Source of the DNA: Intestinimonas sp.
GTDB lineage: Bacteria > Bacillota > Clostridia > Oscillospirales > Oscillospiraceae
Direction: 5' to 3'
Assembly (NCBI RefSeq): GCF_026169115.1
Contig: NZ_JAPFEA010000049.1
Coordinates: 1-40,025 of the forward strand
Length of the DNA stretch: 40,025 bases
Shown here piece by piece: positions 23,347 through 31,631 of this stretch. The position numbers and the translations under genes were made by a program. The notes below the pieces were generated by a model. It did no database searches. It had not been told where the DNA came from and saw only the letters and a list, made by a program, of their open reading frames with translations. The stretch's first letter is position 1; each line of letters begins with the position of its first letter.

Positions 23347-24162
23347 TTAGTTTCCGTTTTGATATTGTCCAGACAGATACCGGCACATCAGAATGTGCAT
23401 GGCGCTGGACATGCGGTTGAGCTCTTCGATGATATCGCTGCGGGTATACTTCGCGCCGGTGTGGAAGGCGTCAGCCGCCGCCACTTCCGTTTCGCGCACC
23501 GAGGTGCGCAGCTGGTTGAGCAGCGCGAAGTCCCGGCCCATGGTGTAATCGGGCAGGACCATGGCCTTGACGCCGAAGAACCGCTGGGGGTCATGGGACT
23601 GCTCCCGCAGCTCGGCATGGGTGAGCCCGATGATGGTATCCATCTGGAAGGGCTCATCCAGCACGTCACAGCGCATCATTTCCCGCAGGATTTTCAGGAT
23701 GTCGTCCAAGTCGTCAATGAGGGCCTGGCTCCCACCCCGCTCATGGATATCCACCTGGGCCAGAACCACCGCGCTCTGGAGCGAATCCAGCTTGCCCCGG
23801 AACAGGATCCGGGGGTGATTCTTGACCACCAGCACGTTCCCCACCAGGTGGGTCATGTGCTCAGGCTTCTCCATATAGAAGGCGCCGGTCTCATAGTCCA
23901 CGAACTTGGGCTTTACAGGCGCCGGCGCGGGTGCGGGTGCGGGCGCTGCCATGGTCACCTCGGGCATGGGCGGCACCTCTGTGGCGACAACTCTGGGCGT
24001 GGTCTGCTGTCCCTCCTTGACGATTTTGATCTTGCGGGACTGCAAATATTCCCGGGCCGCCGGGGTGAGGATCTTGCCGGCCGGCACGACGTAGCATTCG
24101 GGCTCTGATGCCCGCAGCTCGCACCGGAGCGCGTCCTCCGTGATACATTTCAAGCGCTTCAC
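23347..24162 (-). CDS. eutT: Corrinoid adenosyltransferase EutT
   Basis: The 271-residue protein makes adenosylcobalamin for ethanolamine ammonia-lyase. After an N-terminal domain (about 1-55) comes an Ala-Pro linker (about 70-84), then the catalytic domain containing KPEHMTHLVGN and the helical C-terminal part (EELNRMSSAMHILMCRYL). The start codon is GTG at 24162 with GGAGGGG very close; a TTG three codons later is better spaced, so the N-terminus is uncertain by a few residues. The Cys cluster of the Salmonella enzyme is not seen. It lies between eutM and eutJ. Confidence 0.88.
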   Translation of the reverse strand: MKRLKCITEDALRCELRASEPECYVVPAGKILTPAAREYLQSRKIKIVKEGQQTTPRVVATEVPPMPEVTMAAPAPAPAPAPVKPKFVDYETGAFYMEKPEHMTHLVGNVLVVKNHPRILFRGKLDSLQSAVVLAQVDIHERGGSQALIDDLDDILKILREMMRCDVLDEPFQMDTIIGLTHAELREQSHDPQRFFGVKAMVLPDYTMGRDFALLNQLRTSVRETEVAAADAFHTGAKYTRSDIIEELNRMSSAMHILMCRYLSGQYQNGN

Positions 24163-24200
24163 CCCCTCCGTCGGTAGGTTTGATACGGCTTATGCCGCTC

Positions 24201-24485
<285 letters not shown>

Positions 24486-24524
24486 ATTCATACACTCCTA
24501 TACCCATCCGGGCAGAGCGGCGGT

Positions 24525-24556
24525 CAGGGGACCGGACGGCTCAGGCCGCCCGGCCC
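24525..24556 (-). promoter_or_regulatory. GC-rich hairpin between the two eutM copies
   Basis: In RNA sense GGGGGCCGGGCGGC pairs with GCCGUCCGGUCCCC (14 bp, two G-U pairs, loop CUGA). No U tract follows, so a role in message stability or processing is more likely than termination. End positions are approximate to one or two bases. Confidence 0.65.
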
Positions 24557-24586
24557 CCGCTCCACCGCAGGGGATGGGGAAAATGG

Positions 24587-24874
24587 TTACTGCTTATCCA
24601 GACTGGGGAGAATGAACTCCACTTCCTCGTGGGGACGGGGGATCACATGGACGCTCACCAGCTCGCCCACGCGCTCAGCAGCAGCGGCGCCGGCGTCGGT
24701 GGCGGCCTTGACGGCGCCCACGTCGCCGCGGACCATGACGGTCACCAGACCGCCGCCCACATGGACCTTGCCGATGAGGGTGACGTTGGCGGCCTTGACC
24801 ATGGCATCGGCGGCCTCAACGGAGGCGACGAGACCCTTGGTCTCGATCATGCCAAGTGCTTGCATTGTAGCCAT
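24587..24874 (-). CDS. eutM: Hexameric shell protein EutM, first tandem copy
   Basis: The 95-residue BMC-H protein is the main facet tile of the ethanolamine microcompartment. It contains [20 protein letters not shown] and the C-terminal [23 protein letters not shown] lies upstream of the ATG. It follows eutE and precedes a nearly identical copy; the DNA of the two is also very similar, which points to recent duplication or gene conversion. Doubling the gene may match the large number of tiles required. Confidence 0.95.
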   Translation of the reverse strand: MATMQALGMIETKGLVASVEAADAMVKAANVTLIGKVHVGGGLVTVMVRGDVGAVKAATDAGAAAAERVGELVSVHVIPRPHEEVEFILPSLDKQ

Positions 24875-24899
24875 AAATAGTTCCTCCTAAAAATCAGTC

Positions 24900-26384
24900 T
24901 TACAGATCCTTGAGCCGGGCCATGATCTTCCGGACAATGTCCTCCACATCGGCTTCGCACACATCGCTGCTGCGGATGCGGCAGATTCCGTCGGAGCAGT
25001 CGGGAAGATCAGCGCGGATCTCATCCAGCTCTCTGAGCCCGTAAGCGATCTTGCGGGTGTTGAGCAGCTGCATGGGGCCCACGTTCTCGCTGGTGGCGGA
25101 GCCGCCCACAGCGCCGCAGCCCAGGGTCAGGGAGGGCATCAGTCCGGTGGTACCGCCAATACCGCCCAGGGCGGAGGGGGTGTTCACCATCACGCGGGAG
25201 GCAGGCACCCGCTTGGCGAAGTAATCCACCATCGCATCGTCCTTGGTGTGCATGGAGAAGGTATGGCCGGCGCCCTCATAGCGCAGGATGGTGCAGACCT
25301 TGTCGCACACGTCCTTGTAATCGGTGCCGGTGAAGAAGGCCAGGATGGGCCCCAGCTTCTCGTTGGAATAGGGGTGCCCGCGGCCCACACCATCCTCGCG
25401 GGCCACCAGGACCCGGGCGGTGGCGGGGACATTGTCCAGGCCGGCCAGCTTGGCGATGGTCTCCACGCTGCGGCCCACGATCTCGGGGTTCATGGTGCCG
25501 TTGGCACGGAGGATGAACTTGCCCAGCTTCTCCCGCTCCATGTCGTCCAGGAAGTAGGCGCCCTGCTTCTCCATTTCGGCCTTGACGGCGGGGACCATGT
25601 CCTCGTCGCAGATGATGGACTGCTCGGAGGCGCAGATGGTACCGTTGTCGAAGGTCTTGGAGTCCAGGATGCGCTTGACTGCCAGGGGCAGGTCGCAGGT
25701 CTTCTCCAGGTAGGCGGGGCCGTTGCCCGGGCCAACGCCGATGGCGGGGGTGCCGGAAGAATAGGCCGCCCGGACCATGGCGGAGCCGCCGGTGGCCAGG
25801 ATCATGGCCACATCGCGGTGGCGCATGAGGTTATCGGTGGCCTCCATGGTGGGGATGGTGATGCAGGACACCAGGTTCTCGTTGCCGCCCGCCTCGGCGA
25901 TGGCCTGCCGGATGACCTTGACGGTCTCCATGATGCAGCGCAGAGCCGTGGGGTGGGGGGAGAACACGATGGCGTTGCCCGCCTTGATGGCGATTTCCGC
26001 CTTGTAGAGGGCGGTGGAGGTGGGGTTGGTAGAGGGGACAAGGCCGGCGATGACGCCCACAGGCACGGCGATGGTGCGGACCTTCTTCTCGTCGTCCCGG
26101 TCCAGCTCGCCCACGGTCTTCATGTCCTTGATGTACTCGTAGACGCCCCGGCTGCCGAAGATGTTCTTGATGATCTTATCCTCGACCTTGCCGAAGCCAG
26201 TGTCCTCGTGGGCCATCTCGGCCAGACGGCGGGCATTGCGCACACCGGCGTCGGCGATGGCGCGGACGATGTGGTCCACCTGGGACTGGGTCATATTGGC
26301 CAGTTCCTTCTGGGCCTCCTTCGCCGCTTCTACCAGCTCACGGACCTCTTGCATAGACAGCAGGTCTTTATCGTAAAGCTGCAT
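24900..26384 (-). CDS. eutE: CoA-acylating acetaldehyde dehydrogenase EutE
   Basis: The 494-residue enzyme oxidises acetaldehyde with CoA and NAD to acetyl-CoA. The aldehyde dehydrogenase core shows VPSTNPTSTALYKAEIAIKA cut here to family length, the Gly-rich ATGGSAMVRAAYSSG and the catalytic Cys in NGTICASEQ (about 246). The C-terminus ends with EADVEDIVRKIMARLKDL, a predicted amphipathic helix after a flexible, Cys-containing tail; such a helix is a typical shell-targeting peptide, usually N-terminal in enterobacteria. GAGGAGAG precedes the ATG. It lies between the EutK-like gene and eutM. Confidence 0.96.
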   Translation of the reverse strand: MQLYDKDLLSMQEVRELVEAAKEAQKELANMTQSQVDHIVRAIADAGVRNARRLAEMAHEDTGFGKVEDKIIKNIFGSRGVYEYIKDMKTVGELDRDDEKKVRTIAVPVGVIAGLVPSTNPTSTALYKAEIAIKAGNAIVFSPHPTALRCIMETVKVIRQAIAEAGGNENLVSCITIPTMEATDNLMRHRDVAMILATGGSAMVRAAYSSGTPAIGVGPGNGPAYLEKTCDLPLAVKRILDSKTFDNGTICASEQSIICDEDMVPAVKAEMEKQGAYFLDDMEREKLGKFILRANGTMNPEIVGRSVETIAKLAGLDNVPATARVLVAREDGVGRGHPYSNEKLGPILAFFTGTDYKDVCDKVCTILRYEGAGHTFSMHTKDDAMVDYFAKRVPASRVMVNTPSALGGIGGTTGLMPSLTLGCGAVGGSATSENVGPMQLLNTRKIAYGLRELDEIRADLPDCSDGICRIRSSDVCEADVEDIVRKIMARLKDL

Positions 26385-26445
26385 TTGATCAACTCTCCTC
26401 TTAGGGGATGGTTCCCATATGACATTCCGTCATCTTCTGCGGATC

Positions 26446-27033
26446 TCAATGCTCCCGAAACGCTCGAATGGCAGCCACAAGCTCCTCTTTTTTCGCAAAC
26501 CGGATCTCCTTGCGGGTCATGGTGTCCAGTCCCACGCTCCTGGCGACGGAGCGCAGCTTGACCACAGGCATGGCCTCCAGGACTTCGTCTGTGAGCTCAG
26601 CGAGGGACAGGCCCTCTGCCTCCTCACCCTTCTCCTCGGGCTTTTCCTCTGCCGGGATCTCAGGCTCCGGCTCGGAGGCTTCCGGGGTCGGGTCGGGAGG
26701 GCTCACAGGCTCCGCCGGGGGCTCTTCCGGTTCCTCGGGGGGCTTGGGTGTGGGCGTGACCGGCGCGGGCGTCGTCAGCATACCTTCGAGCTCTTCATGG
26801 GGTCTCGGAATGACGTGCACGGACACCAGCTCGCCGACCCGTTCCGCTGCGGCCGCGCCGGCGTCGACAGCCGCCTTGACAGCGCCTACATCGCCGCGGA
26901 CCATCACGGTCACCAGTCCGCCGCCCACGTGTTCCTTACACGTCAGGGTGACATTAGCCGCTTTTACCATGGCGTCGGCAGCTTCAATGGAAGCCACCAG
27001 GCCACGGGTCTCGATCATACCCAAAGCCTTCAT
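26446..27033 (-). CDS. EutK-like shell protein: BMC-H domain with acidic linker and SAP/Rho_N-like tail
   Basis: The 195-residue protein has an N-terminal BMC-H domain (about 1-87) close to EutM ([20 protein letters not shown]), then about 55 residues rich in Pro and Glu, then a small helical domain ([19 protein letters not shown] and [15 protein letters not shown], about 140-195). EutK of E. coli also joins a BMC domain to a nucleic-acid-binding-like C-terminal domain, but its BMC part is divergent. Here the tail looks more like SAP or Rho N-terminal helix-extended-helix modules, which bind nucleic acid. GGAGG precedes the ATG. It could link the shell to RNA, DNA or cargo. Confidence 0.82.
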   Translation of the reverse strand: MKALGMIETRGLVASIEAADAMVKAANVTLTCKEHVGGGLVTVMVRGDVGAVKAAVDAGAAAAERVGELVSVHVIPRPHEELEGMLTTPAPVTPTPKPPEEPEEPPAEPVSPPDPTPEASEPEPEIPAEEKPEEKGEEAEGLSLAELTDEVLEAMPVVKLRSVARSVGLDTMTRKEIRFAKKEELVAAIRAFREH

Positions 27034-27047
27034 TCAATACCTCCAAC

Positions 27048-27072
27048 ACGGGCCGGTAAGCGCCGGCCCTCT
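27048..27072 (-). promoter_or_regulatory. Hairpin between eutL and the EutK-like gene
   Basis: GGGCCGG pairs with CCGGCCC around a six-base loop in the intergenic gap. There is no U tract; it is probably a message-stability element. Positions are approximate. Confidence 0.5.
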
Positions 27073-27098
27073 CTTGTGAACAAATCAGGCGATTGGGC

Positions 27099-27749
27099 TT
27101 ATTCGATGGGGTTATCGGCCACGAACTCCACAGCGGCGGCAAAGGCGTCGCAGGCGGACTTACAGGCGGACTGGCTGCCGGTGAGCAGACCGCCACCGAA
27201 GTTGGTCTCGCTGGGGGGAGCGTACAGCACGCACAGACGGACGTCGGCCGCCTTCAGAGCGGCATCAACGCCGTACATGGCCTCCAGAGGAGGAGCGATC
27301 AGGTAGGCGATGGCCTCGCCCTCCTGGATGCCGCAAGCCTCGGACAGGTAAGAGCCGGTCCGGGAGATGCAGTGGGCGTAGTACACGATGGTGTCGTCCT
27401 CATTGGCAGACACAAAGTGGCACACGTTCTCGATCATGTCCACGCAGGCGGCCAGGCCGGCCTTGGCCTCGGCGGGGTTGGGGGCGGCCAGGATGCCGAT
27501 GATCTCGCCGGCCAGCTTGGTGTTGGCGTTGGCGGCGCCAGCGTAGAAGCTCTTGGCATAAGCCACGCGGCAGTCGGCCTTCTTGGTGGCCTCGTCCAGG
27601 GCGGTATAGGTCACATCGTCGCAATCAGAGGTAATCAGGGCCAGGGACTTCTCGCCGGGCTGGAGACCCAGCTCCTTGGCCATATCGGGCGCCACGTTGG
27701 GAATGAGCTTGGTGGCCAATACGGATGCTCTTACGGGATCTCTTTTCAT
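27099..27749 (-). CDS. eutL: Microcompartment shell protein EutL, operon copy
   Basis: The 216-residue tandem-BMC protein forms the trimeric, gated-pore tile of the ethanolamine shell. It lies at the usual place between eutC and the eutM/K genes, with GGAGGAG upstream. The EutL blocks NTKLAGEIIGILAAPNPAEA cut to family length, TIVYYAHCISRTGSYLSE and NFGGGLLTGSQSACKSAC are present. A second copy 10.9 kb downstream (16206-16856) differs by about 11 residues; this copy has an extra Cys in the variable segment (SEACGIQEGEA). Confidence 0.96.
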   Translation of the reverse strand: MKRDPVRASVLATKLIPNVAPDMAKELGLQPGEKSLALITSDCDDVTYTALDEATKKADCRVAYAKSFYAGAANANTKLAGEIIGILAAPNPAEAKAGLAACVDMIENVCHFVSANEDDTIVYYAHCISRTGSYLSEACGIQEGEAIAYLIAPPLEAMYGVDAALKAADVRLCVLYAPPSETNFGGGLLTGSQSACKSACDAFAAAVEFVADNPIE

Positions 27750-27771
27750 GGTAGAAACTCCTCCCTACTCC

Positions 27772-28662
27772 TTACAGTTTCAGATCAGTGCCGCTGGCCT
27801 TCTTCTCCAGCATGATCTTGATGATATCGGCAATGTGCGCACCGGCCTCAGCGGGGATGGTGCCGGCCTTGTGGATGTTGGACACCACGGTGCGGCGGGC
27901 CTCAGGCATGCCGACAGTAGCCTTGTAGGCGATGTAGGCAGACATGGACTCGGCGGTAATCAGGCCGGGACGCTCGCCGATGAGGGTGCAGGTGACGTCG
28001 GCACCGGTGAGCTCGGAGATCTCGTCCATAACGCCCACGCGGCCGTACTTCACGAAGAAGGGAGTGCCCACGTCGATCTTATAGTTCTGCAGGCCCTGCA
28101 GGATGGCGGGGAGCAGATCGGGGATGTTGGCGGCCACGGAAGCGGAGGAGAGACCGTCGGAGACATAAATCTGAACGGTGGGGTTCTTCTTGCACTTCTC
28201 CTTGATGGTGGCCGCGGCCTCGGAGCTGAGCTTACGGCCCAGGTCGGGGCGGGTCAGGTAGGTATCCTTGCAGTCACACTGGGTCTGGACGATGAAGAGG
28301 TTCTGGCCCTTCACAAACTCCTCGTCCACGTCGTTGAACACGGCGTCCTGAGCGGCGGAGTGGGCGGCCCGGAACTCCAGCTGGGGCAGGGTCTTATAGC
28401 GGGCGCCGGCCTTACCGATGCCCAGACGGCAGGGAGCGTTCATCTTCAGCTCGGCATACTCCTCACCGTGCTCAGGATTCTCCACCAGATACTGCTCGCG
28501 GATATCCACCTCGGTGATGTCGGCGATGCAGCCGTCCTCAATGTTGGCAGTGGCCTCGCAGGCCTTGGCACAGGCGGCCTCAACGGCGGGAGCGGCGCCG
28601 CCGCTCACATTCATTTCGCTGAGCACCTGCTCAATGATTGTTCTCAGATCTTTCTCATCCAT
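27772..28662 (-). CDS. eutC: Ethanolamine ammonia-lyase small subunit
   Basis: The 296-residue subunit joins EutB to form the adenosylcobalamin-dependent lyase that splits ethanolamine into acetaldehyde and ammonia. Blocks LGIGKAGARYKT, QDAVFNDVDEEF, LTRPDLGRKLS, VSDGLSSASV and GERPGLITAESMSAY are family-typical. The first 18 residues (MDEKDLRTIIEQVLSEMN) plus an Ala/Gly spacer look like the shell-targeting peptide known for EutC. GGGAGGAGG precedes the ATG. It follows eutB by 18 bp. Confidence 0.97.
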   Translation of the reverse strand: MDEKDLRTIIEQVLSEMNVSGGAAPAVEAACAKACEATANIEDGCIADITEVDIREQYLVENPEHGEEYAELKMNAPCRLGIGKAGARYKTLPQLEFRAAHSAAQDAVFNDVDEEFVKGQNLFIVQTQCDCKDTYLTRPDLGRKLSSEAAATIKEKCKKNPTVQIYVSDGLSSASVAANIPDLLPAILQGLQNYKIDVGTPFFVKYGRVGVMDEISELTGADVTCTLIGERPGLITAESMSAYIAYKATVGMPEARRTVVSNIHKAGTIPAEAGAHIADIIKIMLEKKASGTDLKL

Positions 28663-28680
28663 TAGATCGCACCTCCTCCC

Positions 28681-30051
28681 TTATTTCGCCAGGAACACGG
28701 AAGCGTCGCCCGCCTTGGGGGTCAGCTTGCCGTTCTCAGAGAAGCCCATCTTCTCCATCCATGCGTCGAACTCCTTGATGGGACGCAGGCCAAAGATCTC
28801 ACGGAGGGCAGCAGCCTCATGGAAGCCGGTGCACTGATACATCAGCATGCAGTCGTCGCCCTCGGGCACGCCCATGACGTAGTTGCAGCCGGCGGCGACC
28901 AGCAGGGTGGCCAGGTTCTCAATGTCGTTCTGGTCGGCCTTCATGTGGTTGGTGTAGCAGGCGTCGCAGCCCATGGAGATACCGGTGAGCTTGCCCATGA
29001 AGTGGTCCTCTAGGCCGGCACGGGTGACCTGCTTGGCATCGTACAGATACTCAGGCCCGATGAAGCCGACCACGGTGTTGACCAGGAAGGGATTGAAGTG
29101 ACGGGCCAGGCCGTAGCAGCGGGCCTCCATGGTCACCTGGTCCCAGCCGTTGTGGGCCTCGGAGGAGAGCTCGGAGCCCTGACCGGTCTCGAAGTAGTTG
29201 ACGTTGGGTCCGGTGGAGGTGCCCTTGCTGAGCACCATGTCGCGGCCGTCCTGGATCATCTGCACGGTGACGCCGAAGGCTTCGTTGCCCTTCTGGCTGC
29301 CGGCGATGGACTGGAACACCATATCCAGAGGAGCGCCGAACTTCTCAGCGGCTTCCACCTGAGTGGTGATGTGGGCCAGCACGGAGCACTGGGTGGGGAC
29401 TTCCCACTTGTTCTTGAACTCGTTGAGCATCTTCAGCAGACGAGCCACAGACTCCACGGAGTCATCCACGGGGTTGATGCCGATGACGGCGTCGCCGCAG
29501 CCCAGGGACAGGCCCTCCATCACGGAGGCGATGACGCCCTTGGGGTCGTCGGTGGTGTGGTTGGGCTGCAGGCGGGAAGAGAAGGTGCCATCCATACCGA
29601 TGGTGGTGTTGCAGTGGGCCTGCACGCGCATCTTCTTGGCGGCATAGATGAGGTCCATGTTGCTCATGAGCTTACACACGCCGGCCACACACTCGGAGGT
29701 CAGGCCGCGGGAAGCGTGACGGATCATCTCGGTGGTGGTCTTCTCGCTGAGGAGCCACTCACGGAACTCGGCCACCGTCATGTTCTTGAACTCGTTGAAG
29801 ATGGTCTCGTTGATGTCGTCCTGAATGACCCGGGTCACCTCGTCCTCCTCGTAGGGGACGGCGGGGTTGTTCCGCAGATCGTTGAGCGTCAGGTGGGAGA
29901 GCACGACCTTAGCGGCCACTCTCTCTTCTGCGGTCTCGGCGGCGATGCCTGCCAGCTTGTCGCCGGATTTTTCCTCATTGGCCTTGGCCATAACCTCGCA
30001 TACGCTCTTAAACTCGTACACATGGCCAAACAGCTTTGTTTTGAGAATCAC
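28681..30051 (-). CDS. eutB: Ethanolamine ammonia-lyase large subunit
   Basis: The 456-residue TIM-barrel subunit holds the active site. Recognisable blocks are SRLQPNHTTDDPKGV, GLSLGCGDAVIGINPVDDS and GSQKGNEAFGVT. The start codon is GTG at 30051, with GAGAGGTGAAG upstream. It lies directly after eutA. Length is normal. The substrate is ethanolamine, and the cofactor adenosylcobalamin is supplied through EutT, consistent with B12-dependent control of the locus. Confidence 0.97.
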   Translation of the reverse strand: MILKTKLFGHVYEFKSVCEVMAKANEEKSGDKLAGIAAETAEERVAAKVVLSHLTLNDLRNNPAVPYEEDEVTRVIQDDINETIFNEFKNMTVAEFREWLLSEKTTTEMIRHASRGLTSECVAGVCKLMSNMDLIYAAKKMRVQAHCNTTIGMDGTFSSRLQPNHTTDDPKGVIASVMEGLSLGCGDAVIGINPVDDSVESVARLLKMLNEFKNKWEVPTQCSVLAHITTQVEAAEKFGAPLDMVFQSIAGSQKGNEAFGVTVQMIQDGRDMVLSKGTSTGPNVNYFETGQGSELSSEAHNGWDQVTMEARCYGLARHFNPFLVNTVVGFIGPEYLYDAKQVTRAGLEDHFMGKLTGISMGCDACYTNHMKADQNDIENLATLLVAAGCNYVMGVPEGDDCMLMYQCTGFHEAAALREIFGLRPIKEFDAWMEKMGFSENGKLTPKAGDASVFLAK

Positions 30052-30073
30052 GCTACTTCACCTCTCGTACTTT

Positions 30074-31513
30074 TTAAGAATTGAAAATCAGGGTCTTGAT
30101 CACTACGGGCACCACATGCCCTTCCGCGACGGGTTCGCCGATGTCCACATAGTCTCCGCTGAGCGTCTTGATGCCGTCGATGCAGATGACGTCTTTCTTG
30201 TAGTCCAGCAGGACGTTCACCGCGTTGCCCAGCACCTTGCCGATATCGGCTTCCACCACCAGGATCAAGGGATAACTGCTCTCAATCACCTCCTTTGCTC
30301 CGTCGATGATCGCCGCTGCCAGGTCCTGGATCTCTGCAAAGCTGGTGCGCTTTTCCCCGTTGAAGGCAATGGCGATTTGTTCCACCTTGCCCTCAGGCTT
30401 ATACAGCGGCATCTGGCTGGTGATGGAGGAACGGAACGTCTCCAGCGACGCCTCGTCCTCCTCGGACACCTTGAGGATGGGGATATTCTTGATCGGGAGC
30501 CTGCCTTCGGCGTAATGGATCGTGCTCCCGCTCACCTCGGTGGTATGCGTCCCCGCGCCCACCACCGTGGCCCGTATTGTCTCAGCGGCCTGGAAGAGCT
30601 GCACGGTCTGGAAGTCCGGATTGGACCGGATCGCCTGACCCAGCAGCACGCCAATGTCGCCGTAACGGAAATAGTCGCCCTCCATCTGCTGATAGACACA
30701 GTCGGCAACGCCGCCGGAGAAGGTGATGGCCTTGATCTCCGGCTGGGCGGGGAGGGGCTTGCCGCTGTTGGTGTAGAGTCCCATGTGGTCCTCGTCCATC
30801 TTTTTAAGGTGGAGGGACTGTGCCAGCTGATCGGCCATCAGGGCGCAGATCTGGCGGAGCTTCTGTTCCTCCGCCGGGTCACCCACCTGGAGGTCGATGC
30901 CGTGGGACTTGGCCAATGCCTGTATTTTGGGGAAGAGATAGGTCACCCGGCCGTGGTCTACCTTGATGAGGCGGCCGCCGATGTCCAGGCAGCACACCCC
31001 ACGGAGGGTCCCCTTCTCATAGACTGCAATGTTGGTGGTGCCGCCGCCCACGTCCAGGTTGGCGACGGTGGTACGGTCGTCGTGGGAGATCTTGTCGGCG
31101 CCGGCGCCCCGGGCGGAGAGGACCGACTCCAAATCAGGTCCGGCGGTGGCGACCACAAAGTCGCCCGCCAGGTCGGAGAGGGCCTCCAGCACCTCGTTGG
31201 CGTTTTCCTTCCGCGCCGTCTCACCGGTAATGATTACCGCTCCGGTCCGTACATCCTCCGGCTTCATGCCGGCGGCCTGATATTCATCCCGGACAATCTT
31301 TTTCACCGCCTCGGCGTCGATCTCTGTACTGGACTTCAGGGGGGTAAAATAGATGAGGCTGCGGTAAATGACCTCTTTGTCCACGATCTGGATGCGCGGC
31401 ACAGTGTAGCTGCTGGCCCGGTTCTCAATGGTCAACCTGCTGAAAATGAGCTGTGTCGTGGAGGTGCCGATGTCGATGCCCACGCTGAGGATCACTTCAT
31501 GCAAGGCGTTCAC
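30074..31513 (-). CDS. eutA: EutA, ammonia-lyase reactivating factor
   Basis: The 479-residue ATPase exchanges damaged cobalamin in EutBC for fresh cofactor. It has an actin-like core with VGIDIGTSTTQLIFSRL near the N-terminus, VANLDVGGGTTNIAVYEKG in the middle (about 160-180) and TFSGGVADCVY. The start codon is GTG at 31513, with AAAGGGAAAG upstream. It is the first gene after the leader terminator that follows eutW, so eutA and everything distal to it depend on read-through there. Confidence 0.95.
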   Translation of the reverse strand: MNALHEVILSVGIDIGTSTTQLIFSRLTIENRASSYTVPRIQIVDKEVIYRSLIYFTPLKSSTEIDAEAVKKIVRDEYQAAGMKPEDVRTGAVIITGETARKENANEVLEALSDLAGDFVVATAGPDLESVLSARGAGADKISHDDRTTVANLDVGGGTTNIAVYEKGTLRGVCCLDIGGRLIKVDHGRVTYLFPKIQALAKSHGIDLQVGDPAEEQKLRQICALMADQLAQSLHLKKMDEDHMGLYTNSGKPLPAQPEIKAITFSGGVADCVYQQMEGDYFRYGDIGVLLGQAIRSNPDFQTVQLFQAAETIRATVVGAGTHTTEVSGSTIHYAEGRLPIKNIPILKVSEEDEASLETFRSSITSQMPLYKPEGKVEQIAIAFNGEKRTSFAEIQDLAAAIIDGAKEVIESSYPLILVVEADIGKVLGNAVNVLLDYKKDVICIDGIKTLSGDYVDIGEPVAEGHVVPVVIKTLIFNS

Positions 31514-31541
31514 CCGCTTTCCCTTTCAATCGTTGTTCTTG

Positions 31542-31595
31542 AAAACAGACAGCCCGAATCCGCAGGGGCATACCTTCCCCTGTGCATCCGGGCTG
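31542..31595 (-). terminator. Regulated terminator in the eutA leader
   Basis: CAGCCCG (31550-31556) pairs with CGGGCTG (31589-31595), with an inner helix CAGGGG (31563-31568) with CCCCTG (31577-31582). On the minus strand TCTGTTTTC follows. Its 5' arm is shared with the hairpin at 31589-31605, so the two folds exclude each other. Confidence 0.82.
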
Positions 31596-31631
31596 CGTCG
31601 CTCCGTCTTTCCGGCCCGTGTTACGTCACAC
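31589..31631 (-). promoter_or_regulatory. Dual-hairpin EutV target in the eutA leader
   Basis: Hairpin 1 (31618-31631) is GUGU-GACGUA-ACAC in RNA sense; it contains the last sense codons and the stop codon of eutW. Twelve bases later hairpin 2 (31589-31605) is CGG-a-GC-GACGCA-GC-CCG with one bulged A. Both loops are hexamers of the form GANGNA. Hairpin 2 uses the 5' arm of the terminator. This is the arrangement of ANTAR antitermination targets. Confidence 0.75.
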
